64,000 nt of DNA from Blattabacterium sp. (Mastotermes darwiniensis) str. MADAR (GTDB lineage: Bacteria; Bacteroidota; Bacteroidia; Flavobacteriales; Blattabacteriaceae). This document shows positions 1 through 9,575 of the stretch, one piece after another. Where the stretch lies: the NCBI RefSeq assembly GCF_000233435.1, contig NC_016146.1:387001-451000 (forward strand). The letters are read 5' to 3'. Positions within the stretch are counted from its first letter, which is position 1. Each line of letters starts with the position of its first letter. The translations under genes and the position numbers were made by a program. The notes under the pieces were generated by a model. The model made no database searches. It saw only the letters and a list, made by a program, of their open reading frames with translations, and was not told the origin of the DNA.

Positions 1-497
1 AAGTTAGTTTTGATATTGATGCTAATGGAATACTTCATGTATCCGCAAAAGATAAAGGAACAGGAAAAGAACAATCCATACGAATTGAAACTTCTTCAGG
101 TTTGAACCAAGAAGAAATTGATAAAATGAAAAGAGAAGCAGAAGAAAATGCCCAAAAAGACAAAAAAATTAAAGAGGAAATAGAAAAATTAAATGCTGCA
201 GATAATCAAATTTTTCAAACAGAAAAACAGTTAAAGGATTATGGAAGTAAATTATCTGAAAATAATAAAAAAAATATAGAAAAATCCTTGGAAGAATTAA
301 AAAAAGCCCACAATAAAAAGGATCTATCCTCTATTGATCTTTGCATAAAAAAATTAAGTGAAGCTTGGGCTAACGCTTCACAAGAACTTTATTCTTCTAC
401 TAAAAAAAACGATAAATCAAATAATGATACTGGAAAAAATAAAAATGGGAAAGGAAATGAAAATGTTCAAGACGTAGATTATGAAGAAGTAAAATAA
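1..497 (+). CDS. dnaK: Chaperone DnaK (Hsp70), C-terminal fragment
   Basis: The gene enters from the left edge; the open frame starts at base 3. It covers the last part of the substrate-binding beta domain ([20 protein letters not shown], typical of DnaK), then the helical lid rich in Lys and Glu, then a low-complexity Asn/Lys/Gly linker ending in DVDYEEVK, the usual acidic EEVK-like tail that docks the co-chaperone machinery. About 164 residues are visible. DnaK is the cytosolic ATP-dependent Hsp70 working with DnaJ and GrpE. An internal TTG at 102 is not the real start. The neighbouring psd is convergent, 19 bp away, with no clear terminator between. Confidence 0.97.
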   Translation, partial: VSFDIDANGILHVSAKDKGTGKEQSIRIETSSGLNQEEIDKMKREAEENAQKDKKIKEEIEKLNAADNQIFQTEKQLKDYGSKLSENNKKNIEKSLEELKKAHNKKDLSSIDLCIKKLSEAWANASQELYSSTKKNDKSNNDTGKNKNGKGNENVQDVDYEEVK

Positions 498-516
498 AAA
501 AGTAAGGGAGTTTTTG

Positions 517-1170
517 TTATTGTATAATGGAAATTATAGTTTTTCCACCAATAACTTTTTCTCCCTTCTTTATAATTATAATAGATTTTAACGGTAAATA
601 GATATCTACTCGGGAACCAAATTTAATAAATCCAAATTCTTCTCCTTTTTTAGCTAAAAAATTTTTTTTAGCATAAATAATAATGCGACGAGCCAAGAAT
701 CCTGCTATTTGTCGAAATAATATTTTTTGTTTCTCTTTGGTTTCCACTACTGTAGTTGTTCGCTCATTTTGAAACGAGGCTTTTTTATTCCAAGCAAACC
801 AGTATTTTCCTGGATGATATCTAACATAAGTAATTATTCCAGATACTGGAAATCTATTCACATGTACATTAAAAGGAGACATAAATATGGATATACATAT
901 ACAATCTTTTTTTAAATATTCGTTTTCAAAAACACTTTTTATTTCCAATATTTTTCCATCTGCAGGAGAAATAACTTCATTCTCATTATAAGAAAAATTT
1001 CTTTTTGGATTTCTAAAAAAGAAAAGAAAAAAACTATATAACGTAATTAAAAAAAAAGATATAAATAAATTGATAAGTATAGAGAATAAAAAAATGGAAA
1101 TAAAAAAACTTATTAATACAAAAATTAATGAACATATCAAAAACGAAAAACCTTCTTTATGTATTATCAT
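517..1170 (-). CDS. psd: Phosphatidylserine decarboxylase proenzyme
   Basis: Converts phosphatidylserine to phosphatidylethanolamine at the inner membrane. The 217-residue protein is the short type found in Bacteroidetes. Two hydrophobic segments lie in the first about 50 residues, followed by the conserved NVHVNRFPVSG stretch and, near residue 182, FGSRVDIYLP. In this family the proenzyme cleaves itself at Gly-Ser and the serine becomes the pyruvoyl group, so the GSR site is intact. The ATG overlaps the cdsA stop (ATGA), so cdsA and psd are translationally coupled; together they supply two steps of phospholipid synthesis. Confidence 0.95.
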   Translation of the reverse strand: MIIHKEGFSFLICSLIFVLISFFISIFLFSILINLFISFFLITLYSFFLFFFRNPKRNFSYNENEVISPADGKILEIKSVFENEYLKKDCICISIFMSPFNVHVNRFPVSGIITYVRYHPGKYWFAWNKKASFQNERTTTVVETKEKQKILFRQIAGFLARRIIIYAKKNFLAKKGEEFGFIKFGSRVDIYLPLKSIIIIKKGEKVIGGKTIISIIQ

Positions 1171-1973
1171 TTATTTAAAAAAAATACACTAACTGTAGCT
1201 ATAATGGGGATTACAAATATAAAACTATCTAATCGATCCAAAAATCCTCCATGTCCAGGAAACCATATCCCTGAATTTTTAACACTATAAGATCTTTTAA
1301 TAGTAGATTCTACAAGATCTCCAATAGTAGCAAAAATAGGAACAGTAAAAGAAAGAATTACCCAGTATTTTTCCCATATTTTGGATAAATATATTCCTAA
1401 TATCAAACAAAAAAATAAACCTCCAAGAAATCCTTCTACAGATTTCTTAGGAGATATGGATATAGCAATTTTTCTTTTTCCCCATTTCTTCCCTATTAAA
1501 TAGGATAAAGTATCATTTGTCCATATAAGAATAAATGTACCTAAAATTAACTTTTTTCCACCATGTATAGTATATATATAAGAAGCTAAATAGAAAGGCA
1601 TGATGATATAAATTAATCCAAAAATCAAATGACTTACTTGTGCTATTTTCTCTTTATGAGAGTATTTTCTAGAAAACAATTGAATGGTAAAAAATGTTAT
1701 AGAATAAGGGATAAAACATACAATGTATAAAATTAATCCTTTTTCCATAAAAAAATCTATAAATATAGAAAATAAAAAAAAAGAAGAAACTATTTTAATT
1801 AAAAAAGTTTTTGTTTTTGATATAACTAAAAATTCGAATAAACAAAAAAAAGATAATATCATCATTACAATTCTAAAAATCTTTTCTCCTTTTTCAATCG
1901 AAAGAACAATTAGAAGAATATAAATAAAACCAGTAAACAATCTTATAAAAAAATCCAATTTTTTTTTTTTCAT
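1167..1973 (-). CDS. cdsA: Phosphatidate cytidylyltransferase (CDP-diglyceride synthase)
   Basis: Makes CDP-diacylglycerol from phosphatidic acid and CTP, feeding all phospholipids. It has 268 residues with about seven to eight hydrophobic segments. The C-terminal signature is recognisable: STIKRSYSVKNSG followed by PGHGGFLDRLDS. In the family signature the KD pair is nearly invariant, whereas here the codon is AAT (KN), an Asp-to-Asn change; the later DRLD is intact. It starts 9 bp after the ftsH stop and overlaps psd by 4 bp, so ftsH-cdsA-psd look like one transcript. Confidence 0.95.
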   Translation of the reverse strand: MKKKKLDFFIRLFTGFIYILLIVLSIEKGEKIFRIVMMILSFFCLFEFLVISKTKTFLIKIVSSFFLFSIFIDFFMEKGLILYIVCFIPYSITFFTIQLFSRKYSHKEKIAQVSHLIFGLIYIIMPFYLASYIYTIHGGKKLILGTFILIWTNDTLSYLIGKKWGKRKIAISISPKKSVEGFLGGLFFCLILGIYLSKIWEKYWVILSFTVPIFATIGDLVESTIKRSYSVKNSGIWFPGHGGFLDRLDSFIFVIPIIATVSVFFLNK

Positions 1974-1982
1974 TGTTTTAAT

Positions 1983-3941
1983 TTAAGGATGACTTACTGA
2001 AGTCAACATATCTCCAATATCATCAGAAAAAGGCCTATCTCCAAATATTTTTTTCAAATCTTCTCTAAAAATAACTTCTTTTTCTAAAAGTTCGTTAGCC
2101 AGTATAGATAATTTTTTTTCATTATCTTTTAATATTTTTTTTGCCCTTTGATACTGTTCCGTAATAATTTTTGATATTTCTTCATCTATAATTTGCGCGG
2201 TTTTTTCACTATAAGGTTTAGAAAAAGAAAATTCATTTTGTCCTGTAGAGTCGTAATAAGAAATATTTCCAATTCTATCATTCAATCCAAAAATAGCCAC
2301 CATAGATTGCGCTTGTTTAGTTACTCTTTCCAAATCATTTAAAGCTCCTGTTGAGATACTGCTAAAAATTATTTCTTCTGCAGATCTACCCGCTAATAAA
2401 GCGCACATTTCATCCTTCATTTGTTCTGGAGTGGTCAGTTGTCTCTCTTCTGGAAGATACCATGCAGATCCTAAAGATTTTCCTCTTGGAACTATAGTAA
2501 CTTTAACTAATGGAGCAGCATGTTCTAATAGCCAACTTATTGTAGCATGTCCAGCTTCATGATAAGCTATTCTTTTTTTTTCATTTGGTTTTATTATTTT
2601 GTTTTTCTTTTCTAAACCTCCTATAATACGATCGATTGCATCTAAAAAATCTTTATTTTCTATTTTTGATCTATTTCTTCTTGCAGCAATAAGAGCAGAT
2701 TCATTACAAATATTAGCTATATCAGCTCCACTGAAACCTGGAGTCTGTCTAGCCAAAAAATCAATATCTACTTTTTTGGATAGAACAAGTTTTTGAAGAT
2801 GAACACGGAATATTTCTTTTCTTTCATTTAATTCAGGTGGATCCACCAATATAGTTCTATCAAAACGACCAGGACGGAGTAATGCTTTATCTAAAATATC
2901 GGATCTATTGGTAGCAGACAAAACAATTACATTAGTATGAGTTCCAAATCCATCCATTTCAGTAAGTAATTGATTTAAAGTATTTTCTCTTTCATCATTG
3001 GATCCTGCTATGCTACTTTTTCCTCTAGCTCTTCCTATAGCATCAATTTCATCAATAAATATGATACAGGGAGATTTTTCTTTTGCTTTTTCAAACAAAT
3101 CTCTTACTCTAGAAGCTCCCACACCTACAAACATTTCTACAAAATCAGAACCGGATAAAGAAAAGAAAGGGACTTGTGCTTCACCAGCTACAGCTTTAGC
3201 CAATAAAGTTTTCCCAGTTCCAGGTGGTCCTATTAAAAGAGCTCCTTTTGGTATTTTTCCTCCAAGTTTAGTATATTTTTGAGGACTTTTTAAAAATTCT
3301 ACAATTTCTTGAACTTCCTCTTTTGCTCCTTCCAAACCTGCAACGTCTTTAAATGTTATTTTAACATTATCATTTTCATCAAATAATTTAGCTCTAGATT
3401 TTCCAATATTAAATATTTGACCACCAGGTCCTCCTCCAGTAGATCCAATCCTACGGAATACAAAAATCCAAAAAATGATCAGTAATATCAAAAATACTCC
3501 ATAATCAAAAAAAAATTTCGTAATAGTATACTCTTGTTGATTTTTAAAATCAATAATTGTGTCTAGATTATATTTTTTTTTGTATTCTTCAAATTTTCTT
3601 TGAAAGAATTGCAAATCTCCTATTTCAAATTCATATTGTAAAGGAAAAGTTATAAATCTATTATGATTTTCATTTTTTATAATATCATGTGGATTGATAG
3701 AATTTGGATTTTCATGATTGGAAAAAAATTCTTTTTTTAAATAAACATGTACAATTTCTCTGTGCTTTACTATTATTTTTTGCACCTCTCCCTTCATAAG
3801 GATTTCAAAAAAAGTATCTTGATCTATTTTTCTAGGATTAGAAAAAGAAGATTTAAAGAAAAATATTATCAAAAGTATAGCTAGTATAACTGCATAAATC
3901 CAAAAAAAGTTATTTTTTTTTTTCACTTTTTTATCTATCAT
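1983..3941 (-). CDS. ftsH: ATP-dependent zinc metalloprotease FtsH
   Basis: Membrane-anchored AAA+ protease that degrades misassembled membrane proteins and some regulators. Order in the 652 residues: transmembrane helix about 13-30, periplasmic domain, second helix about 145-162, a Gly-rich linker, AAA domain with Walker A GPPGTGKT (238-245), Walker B IIFIDEID (about 293-300) and SRH region, then the peptidase with HEAGH (461-465). All catalytic residues are present. In free-living Flavobacteria the gene usually follows birA-rsfS and precedes a LUD-domain gene; neither rsfS nor the LUD gene is here, and cdsA follows at once. Confidence 0.98.
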   Translation of the reverse strand: MIDKKVKKKNNFFWIYAVILAILLIIFFFKSSFSNPRKIDQDTFFEILMKGEVQKIIVKHREIVHVYLKKEFFSNHENPNSINPHDIIKNENHNRFITFPLQYEFEIGDLQFFQRKFEEYKKKYNLDTIIDFKNQQEYTITKFFFDYGVFLILLIIFWIFVFRRIGSTGGGPGGQIFNIGKSRAKLFDENDNVKITFKDVAGLEGAKEEVQEIVEFLKSPQKYTKLGGKIPKGALLIGPPGTGKTLLAKAVAGEAQVPFFSLSGSDFVEMFVGVGASRVRDLFEKAKEKSPCIIFIDEIDAIGRARGKSSIAGSNDERENTLNQLLTEMDGFGTHTNVIVLSATNRSDILDKALLRPGRFDRTILVDPPELNERKEIFRVHLQKLVLSKKVDIDFLARQTPGFSGADIANICNESALIAARRNRSKIENKDFLDAIDRIIGGLEKKNKIIKPNEKKRIAYHEAGHATISWLLEHAAPLVKVTIVPRGKSLGSAWYLPEERQLTTPEQMKDEMCALLAGRSAEEIIFSSISTGALNDLERVTKQAQSMVAIFGLNDRIGNISYYDSTGQNEFSFSKPYSEKTAQIIDEEISKIITEQYQRAKKILKDNEKKLSILANELLEKEVIFREDLKKIFGDRPFSDDIGDMLTSVSHP

Positions 3942-4220
3942 AAGTTTTCTTCATTTATTTAAATCCAATCAGCATCCTATTTTTACTGATCAAGGTTATT
4001 TTCTATAAAGAATAATTTTTTTTCTTAGAATAGCATTAGTTTTTTTATATTATTTATAAATAACAAAATAATCACAAAAAAATAGAAATGTATTTCTCTC
4101 ATTTTAATTCCTTTTCTTTTATTACAAGACGGAATTTTTACTTATAAATATTATTTAATTTAAGAAAAACAAAAATAAGGTTTTCACTTGAAATTAAATT
4201 TTACAATTTAAAATAATATC
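3942..4220. other. Divergent intergenic region between ftsH and birA
   Basis: These 279 bp separate the ftsH start (minus) from the birA start (plus), so promoters for both directions should lie here. The sequence is nearly all A/T with runs of T, and I could not identify a convincing TAnnTTTG box or a -24/-12 element. I looked for remnants of rsfS, normally between birA and ftsH in relatives, and found no recognisable coding trace. Confidence 0.5.
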
Positions 4221-4970
4221 TTGATAAAATTCATTTGGCCAATATATTTAATTTATCTGCATACAGTAGATTCTACTAATCAATATGTAAAAAGAAGAAA
4301 TAGATATATGAGAAATTGGACTATAGTTTGGTCTATGAATCAAACTAAAGGAAAAGGTTTAGAAAAAAATTATTGGAATGTAGAAAAAGGAAAAAATTTG
4401 ACTTTCAGCGTTTTTTTAAAATCAATCAATTTAGCCCTTGATAAGGGATACATTATAAATTTACTTATAAGCAATGCTATTCATAAAACCTTATTTTTTT
4501 ATAACAAAAACTTTTGGATTAAGTGGCCTAATGACATTATTTTTATGAATAAAAAGATAGGAGGAATTTTGACTGAAAATAGTATTTATCATAGAAAAAT
4601 ACATAGAACTATAATTGGAATTGGATTAAATGTTAATCAAATGAAATTTGATGAAAATTTTCAAGCAACCTCTATGAAAATAATTTTTAACAAAAATTTT
4701 AAACTAGAAAAACTTTTTTACAAATTAATTCTTTCAATACAAAAAGAATATTTATTCTTTACGAGCTATGGAGAAGTTTTTGTAAGAAATTATTATATGA
4801 ATCATCTTTATAGAAAAAACCAAATATCTTATTTCTATAATAATAAAATCAATAAATATATACAAGGAACTATCCGAAATATAACGAAAGAAGGATATTT
4901 GGTTATTGAAGAGAACCATAATAAAAAATTATATTGTTTCTCTACAAAAGAAATAAAACTTATTTATTAG
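4221..4970 (+). CDS. birA: Biotin--[acetyl-CoA-carboxylase] ligase
   Basis: Activates biotin as biotinyl-AMP and attaches it to carboxylase carrier proteins. The 249-residue protein is the short class without the N-terminal DNA-binding domain. Visible motifs are DSTN near residue 17, QTKGKG near 41 (adenylate-binding loop, usually GRG) and IKWPNDIIF near 99 with the catalytic lysine. The R-to-K change in the loop is conservative, but the loop is more basic-poor than usual. No ATG is available; TTG at 4221 places the conserved N-terminus correctly. Its stop overlaps the convergent yidC stop by 4 bp. Confidence 0.9.
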   Translation: MIKFIWPIYLIYLHTVDSTNQYVKRRNRYMRNWTIVWSMNQTKGKGLEKNYWNVEKGKNLTFSVFLKSINLALDKGYIINLLISNAIHKTLFFYNKNFWIKWPNDIIFMNKKIGGILTENSIYHRKIHRTIIGIGLNVNQMKFDENFQATSMKIIFNKNFKLEKLFYKLILSIQKEYLFFTSYGEVFVRNYYMNHLYRKNQISYFYNNKINKYIQGTIRNITKEGYLVIEENHNKKLYCFSTKEIKLIY

Positions 4971-6733
4971 TTTTTTCTAGTTTTTTTTATTATTTCTTGA
5001 ATTCTACAATTCCAGTAATTACGTGTTTTTTTTTTACTTTTATTTCTATTATCCTGAATTTTTTGATGAATTTTATGTTCGTCCAACATAAATTTTTTTA
5101 TAAAGAAAATCAAACCTATATTAATAATATTAGATGTGAAATAATAAAGAGAAAGTCCAGAAGCATAACTATTTATGAAAAATAACATTATTAGAGGCAT
5201 CAAATATAAGAGAAAATGCATATCTATTCCTCCATTTTGATTGGAATAATCTCTTTCATTACTTAATTTTGTATAAATTAAAAGAGCTGATGAGTACAAT
5301 AAAGTAAGTAAACTTATATGATTTCCATAAAATGGAATAGTAAATGGTAATTCAAAAATAGAATCATATGAAGTTAAATCTTTCACCCACAAAAAAGATT
5401 TTCCTCTAAGATTGATTAGAGTAGGAAAAAATTTAAATAATGAATAAAAAATAGGTATTTGAAATAGGCTAGTCAGACATCCAGACATTGGATTAATTCC
5501 TACTTTACGATATAATTCCATCATAGCTTTTTGTTTTTTTAATGGATCTGAATTTATAAATCTTTTATTTAACTCATCAATTTCTGGACGAATTAACTTC
5601 ATCATAGCACTTAACTTGTATTGTCTATAAGTAATTGGAGATAGTATTAATTTGACAACAATAGTCATTAAAATAATAATAATTCCATAATTCAAATTTG
5701 TTTTTTCCAAAAATTGAAAAATGATTAAAAAAAAATATTTGTTAATCCATTTTAAAAAACCCCAACCAAATGGAATAATATTTTCAATCTTTTTTTCATA
5801 TTTTTTTAATGAATAAAAATCCAATGGGCCAAAATAAAATCTAAAAAAAATATTGAAATTTTCTTTTTTTCTTTTTCTTAAAAAAAATTTAGATTTAATT
5901 TTTTTTAAAAAATTTTCTGAATAAAAATTTTCAGAACGAATAAAAACATTTTTCAATGATTTTTCTACCATAAAAACAGAGGCAAAAAATTGTTGTTTGT
6001 GAGCTATCCAATTTAAATCGGATATATTCCTTTCTTCTGAATATTTTTCGGATAAACATTTAATCTTTGAATCCTTATTTTTCTTATAGGAATAATATAC
6101 CTTAGTGTAAGAATTTTCCCAATTTTTATCCTTTTCTAAAGAAAAAATTTTTTGTTCCAAATTAATTGAAACTATTGGATCAATTGTGTGAGGGAGAAAA
6201 TCTATTGTTCGTACAAAAAATACAATATCATACTGATTTTTTTCCCCTATAGTATATATATATTCTATAAAACCTTTTCCGTAAGGATTTTTTGCTCTCA
6301 TTATAAGAATTATATTTCCTCCTTTTTTTTTAAAGAAAAAAGGAGAAAAATATAAAAGGCTTGTATCGATGATTTTCTTATTGTTTTTATAAAAAATCAT
6401 TTTATATGAAAAACTAGAATCTTTTATTAAATAAAGATTTTGACTATGTAAAGAATGAACTGGATTATAAGCCTTATACTTTTTTAAAAGTACTTCATCA
6501 ATAATTCCTCCTAAATTAGAAATTTTAAGTTTTAAAACTTTATTTTCTAATAAATAATCATTTATTTTCTTTTTTGGAAAAGAAAATTTTTTTCCCATGA
6601 AAATTCTTTTTTCAAGAAATTTTTCTGATGAAAATTTTTTTCTAGATACATTGAAATATGTAAAAATTGTTAGTATAACCAATATAAGAAATAAACCAAT
6701 AGTGGATTGATAATCCAAATTTTTATCCTTCAT
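4967..6733 (-). CDS. yidC: Membrane protein insertase YidC
   Basis: Inserts proteins into the inner membrane with or without SecYEG. It has 588 residues: an N-terminal membrane anchor (about 13-28), a large periplasmic P1 domain that is much more K/F/I-rich than in free-living relatives, and a C-terminal five-helix core with the conserved LSPITYRQYKLSAMMK region and GCLTSLFQIPIFYSLF. The C-terminus is basic. The start overlaps the pyrG stop (ATGA), so pyrG-yidC are coupled, as is common in Flavobacteria. Confidence 0.96.
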   Translation of the reverse strand: MKDKNLDYQSTIGLFLILVILTIFTYFNVSRKKFSSEKFLEKRIFMGKKFSFPKKKINDYLLENKVLKLKISNLGGIIDEVLLKKYKAYNPVHSLHSQNLYLIKDSSFSYKMIFYKNNKKIIDTSLLYFSPFFFKKKGGNIILIMRAKNPYGKGFIEYIYTIGEKNQYDIVFFVRTIDFLPHTIDPIVSINLEQKIFSLEKDKNWENSYTKVYYSYKKNKDSKIKCLSEKYSEERNISDLNWIAHKQQFFASVFMVEKSLKNVFIRSENFYSENFLKKIKSKFFLRKRKKENFNIFFRFYFGPLDFYSLKKYEKKIENIIPFGWGFLKWINKYFFLIIFQFLEKTNLNYGIIIILMTIVVKLILSPITYRQYKLSAMMKLIRPEIDELNKRFINSDPLKKQKAMMELYRKVGINPMSGCLTSLFQIPIFYSLFKFFPTLINLRGKSFLWVKDLTSYDSIFELPFTIPFYGNHISLLTLLYSSALLIYTKLSNERDYSNQNGGIDMHFLLYLMPLIMLFFINSYASGLSLYYFTSNIINIGLIFFIKKFMLDEHKIHQKIQDNRNKSKKKTRNYWNCRIQEIIKKTRKN

Positions 6734-8367
6734 ACATAAGGAGTATTCTGTTTTTGATAATCAAATGATTTGTAATTTTTAGAAATTTGTACAAAATAAG
6801 TAAATAATGGATGAGGAGTAATAACTGTACTCTTATATTCAGGATGAAATTGAACCCCTAAGAAAAAAACGTGATTATCTAACTCCATAGCTTCTACTAA
6901 ACCCGTCTCAGGATTTATTCCTACAGGTTTCATTCCAGCATTAGAAAAATCTTCTAAATAAATATTGTTAAATTCATATCTATGACGATGCCTTTCAAAT
7001 ATTTCCTTTTTTTCTCCGTAAATAGAAAAAATTTTAGATCCTTCCATTAAAGAACATTTACAATTTCCTAAACGCATAGTCCCACCTTTTTGAATAATAT
7101 TTTTTTGCTCTTTCATTAGACTAATAACTGGATAAGAAGCATATGGATTAGTTTCATTACTTTCCGCTTCTTGAATCTTTAATACATTTTTAGCAAATTC
7201 TATTACTGCTATTTGCATTCCTAAACATATCCCTAAAAAAGGAATATTTTTTTCTCTCGCATATTTTGCTGAAAGTATTTTTCCTTCTATCCCTCTATTT
7301 CCAAATCCAGGAGCAATCAAAATTCCAGAAATATCATTAAAATATTCTTCCATATTTTTATCATTGATCGCCCCAGAATGAATCCACTTTATACGAACAT
7401 GAATCTCATTTTTTGTTCCTGCATGAATTAATGCTTCAATAATGGATTTGTAAGAATCATGTAAAGAAACATATTTTCCAACCAATGCTATCTTGATTTC
7501 ATATTTAGGATTTTTATATTTCCTTATAAAATTTTTCCATTTTTTCAAATTTGGAGAAACAATAGTGGATAAATTAAAATGATTTAAAACTACTTTATCA
7601 AAGTTTTGTCTATGCAATAAACATGGGATATCGTATATAATTCTTGTATCAATAGATTCAATGACATGCTCTGGTTTTACATTGCAAAACAAAGCTAACT
7701 TATTTCGAATATTTTTGGATATATGTTTTTCTGTTCTACAAACTAGAATATCTGCTTGTATTCCATTTTCCATTAAATTACGAACAGAATGTTGGGTAGG
7801 TTTAGTTTTTATTTCTCCAGTAACTGATATATAGGGTAACAAGGTTAAATGAATAACCAATCCATTATTTTCTCCTAATTCCCATTTCAATTGACGTACA
7901 GATTCAATATAAGGAAGAATCTCTATATCTCCAACAGTTCCTCCTATTTCAGTAATAACTATATCATATGGATTGGATTTTCCTAATATTCGTTTTTTTA
8001 TCTCATTGGTAATATGAGGAATCACTTGAACCGTTTTTCCCAAATAATATCCTTTCCGTTCATTATCAATAACTGTTTTATATATAAGACCAGAAGTAAT
8101 ATTATTATCTTTGGTAGTAGTTTGATCCAAAAAACGTTCATAGTGCCCTAAATCTAAATCTGTTTCAGCTCCATCATTTGTTACAAAACATTCTCCGTGT
8201 TCATAAGGATTTAAAGTTCCTGGATCGATATTAAAATAAGGATCCAATTTTTGGATTGTAATTTTATAACCTCTACTCTTTAATAACATTCCTAATGAAG
8301 CAGAAATAATTCCTTTACCCAATGAGGAAGTAACCCCTCCTGTAACAAAAACATATTTTTTCTTCAT
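6730..8367 (-). CDS. pyrG: CTP synthase
   Basis: Makes CTP from UTP with glutamine or ammonia and ATP. I place the start at the ATG of MKKKYVFVTGGVTSSLGKG (8365-8367), giving 545 residues; the frame stays open for 32 codons upstream, but those residues are low-complexity F/K and not family-like. The N-terminal synthetase domain has the P-loop-like GGVTSSLGKG. The C-terminal class I amidotransferase has the nucleophile in GICLGMQ and the histidine in GVQFHPE. CTP is also the substrate of CdsA encoded nearby. Confidence 0.97.
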   Translation of the reverse strand: MKKKYVFVTGGVTSSLGKGIISASLGMLLKSRGYKITIQKLDPYFNIDPGTLNPYEHGECFVTNDGAETDLDLGHYERFLDQTTTKDNNITSGLIYKTVIDNERKGYYLGKTVQVIPHITNEIKKRILGKSNPYDIVITEIGGTVGDIEILPYIESVRQLKWELGENNGLVIHLTLLPYISVTGEIKTKPTQHSVRNLMENGIQADILVCRTEKHISKNIRNKLALFCNVKPEHVIESIDTRIIYDIPCLLHRQNFDKVVLNHFNLSTIVSPNLKKWKNFIRKYKNPKYEIKIALVGKYVSLHDSYKSIIEALIHAGTKNEIHVRIKWIHSGAINDKNMEEYFNDISGILIAPGFGNRGIEGKILSAKYAREKNIPFLGICLGMQIAVIEFAKNVLKIQEAESNETNPYASYPVISLMKEQKNIIQKGGTMRLGNCKCSLMEGSKIFSIYGEKKEIFERHRHRYEFNNIYLEDFSNAGMKPVGINPETGLVEAMELDNHVFFLGVQFHPEYKSTVITPHPLFTYFVQISKNYKSFDYQKQNTPYV

Positions 8368-8451
8368 ATTTTTATAAAAAAATATTGAAAAATAATTTTC
8401 AAAAAATGAGAAACTTTTTTTTGAAAAAAAACAAAATTTATAATTTTTTTT

Positions 8452-8459
8452 TATATTTG
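8452..8459 (+). promoter_or_regulatory. Bacteroidetes-type -7 promoter box of the SRP RNA
   Basis: The octamer TATATTTG matches the Bacteroidetes housekeeping -7 consensus TAnnTTTG exactly and ends 8 bp before the first paired base of the SRP RNA, the expected distance to a transcription start. A TTG at 8421-8423 is farther away than the usual -33 spacing, so the upstream element is uncertain. Confidence 0.6.
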
Positions 8460-8467
8460 ACAAACTA

Positions 8468-8567
8468 GGAGCAAGTCCTACACAATCAGCTCCCTATAAC
8501 TCCTCCAGGGTGGGAACACAGCAAAGGTAATTAGGTTGTAGCGATGTGATGTAGTTCCGCTTGCTCC
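8468..8567 (+). ncRNA. ffs: Signal recognition particle RNA (4.5S type)
   Basis: A 100-nt RNA closed by a perfect 8-bp helix: GGAGCAAG (8468-8475) pairs with CTTGCTCC (8560-8567). The apical part carries the family-defining SRP54-binding element: a short AGG loop strand, a GTG/CAC helix capped by a GGAA tetraloop, and the opposite AGCAA strand (within 8515-8526). This orientation only works on the plus strand. It is the RNA partner of Ffh in co-translational targeting to the membrane. It lies between pyrG and obgE, opposite in direction to both. Confidence 0.93.
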
Positions 8568-8577
8568 ATTATCGCAT

Positions 8578-9561
8578 TTAAATCGATTGAATAAAATTCA
8601 ACAATTTATTCTTTAATAAGGAAAGACCTTCCTTTGTAAAAGAAGATATAAAAATAATGTCTATTTCTAATTTTAGAAAAATATTTTTGATTTTTATTTT
8701 AATTCTATCATCAATTAAATCTGATTTAGAAATAACCAATAAACGTTTTTTATTTAATAATTTTTTATTAAATTTTTTCAATTCATTCAATAAAATGAAA
8801 TATTCTTTTTTCTTATTTCTTGTTTTTGAAGAAATTAAAAATAATAGAACGGAATTACGTTCTATATGTCTTAGGAAATAATGTCCTAACCCTTTTCCTT
8901 TTGAAGCATTTTCTATAATTCCAGGTAAATCAGCCATTAAAAAAGATTTATAATTCATTGAAACAATTCCTAAATTTGGTCTTTTAGTAGTAAAAGAAAA
9001 ATTTCCTATTTTTGGTCTCGCTTTTGTCATTTTAGAAAGTAAAGTTGATTTTCCTGAATTTGGAAATCCAATTAAACCAACATCGGCCAAAATTTTTAAT
9101 TCTAAAAAGATCCAATTTCCTGTAGTTTTTATACCAGGTTGGGCATAATAAGGAGATTGTGATTTAGAACTTTTAAAAAAAACATTCCCTTTTCCCCCTT
9201 TTCCTCCTTTGAATAAAACCTCTTCTTGATTATCTTTAGTAATTTCTACTATAATAGTTTTATTAATATCTCTAACTATAGTTCCTACAGGAACTTCTAT
9301 AAATAAATTTTTTCCATTTGATCCTGTTATATTATTTCCTTTTCCTGGAGATCCAGATTTTGCTATCCAACGTTTTTTATATCTTAAATGAATATATGTA
9401 TGAAGATTAGAATTCCCTCGTAGAATAATATCTCCTCCTTTTCCACCTGATCCTCCATCAGGCCCCCTTTTTTTTTTATCTCTATGGAAATGAATACATC
9501 CCATTCCTCCATTTCCACTTTTACAATAGATTTTGATAAAATCTATAAAGTTATCTTTCAT
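8578..9561 (-). CDS. obgE: Obg-family GTPase (ribosome assembly)
   Basis: Ribosome-associated GTPase needed for large-subunit maturation. The ATG at 9559-9561 begins MKDNFIDFIKIYCKSGNGG, the usual N-terminus; a TTG six codons upstream is less likely. It has 327 residues: a Gly-rich Obg fold (about 1-156, with repeats such as GGSGGKGGDI), then the G domain with G1 GFPNSGKST, G3 DLPGI and G4 SKSD. A long C-terminal extension is absent. It lies 14 bp after the adk stop, a common pairing in Flavobacteria. Confidence 0.96.
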   Translation of the reverse strand: MKDNFIDFIKIYCKSGNGGMGCIHFHRDKKKRGPDGGSGGKGGDIILRGNSNLHTYIHLRYKKRWIAKSGSPGKGNNITGSNGKNLFIEVPVGTIVRDINKTIIVEITKDNQEEVLFKGGKGGKGNVFFKSSKSQSPYYAQPGIKTTGNWIFLELKILADVGLIGFPNSGKSTLLSKMTKARPKIGNFSFTTKRPNLGIVSMNYKSFLMADLPGIIENASKGKGLGHYFLRHIERNSVLLFLISSKTRNKKKEYFILLNELKKFNKKLLNKKRLLVISKSDLIDDRIKIKIKNIFLKLEIDIIFISSFTKEGLSLLKNKLLNFIQSI

Positions 9562-9575
9562 AAGGAAATACTTTT

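Noticed and set aside
102-497. A separate small gene starting at the TTG at 102
   Set aside because: The frame is open to the left edge and encodes the DnaK substrate-binding domain upstream of that codon.
4934-5185. Hydrophobic plus-strand frame at the birA/yidC junction
   Set aside because: It is mostly antisense to the conserved YidC core; hydrophobicity mirrors that gene.
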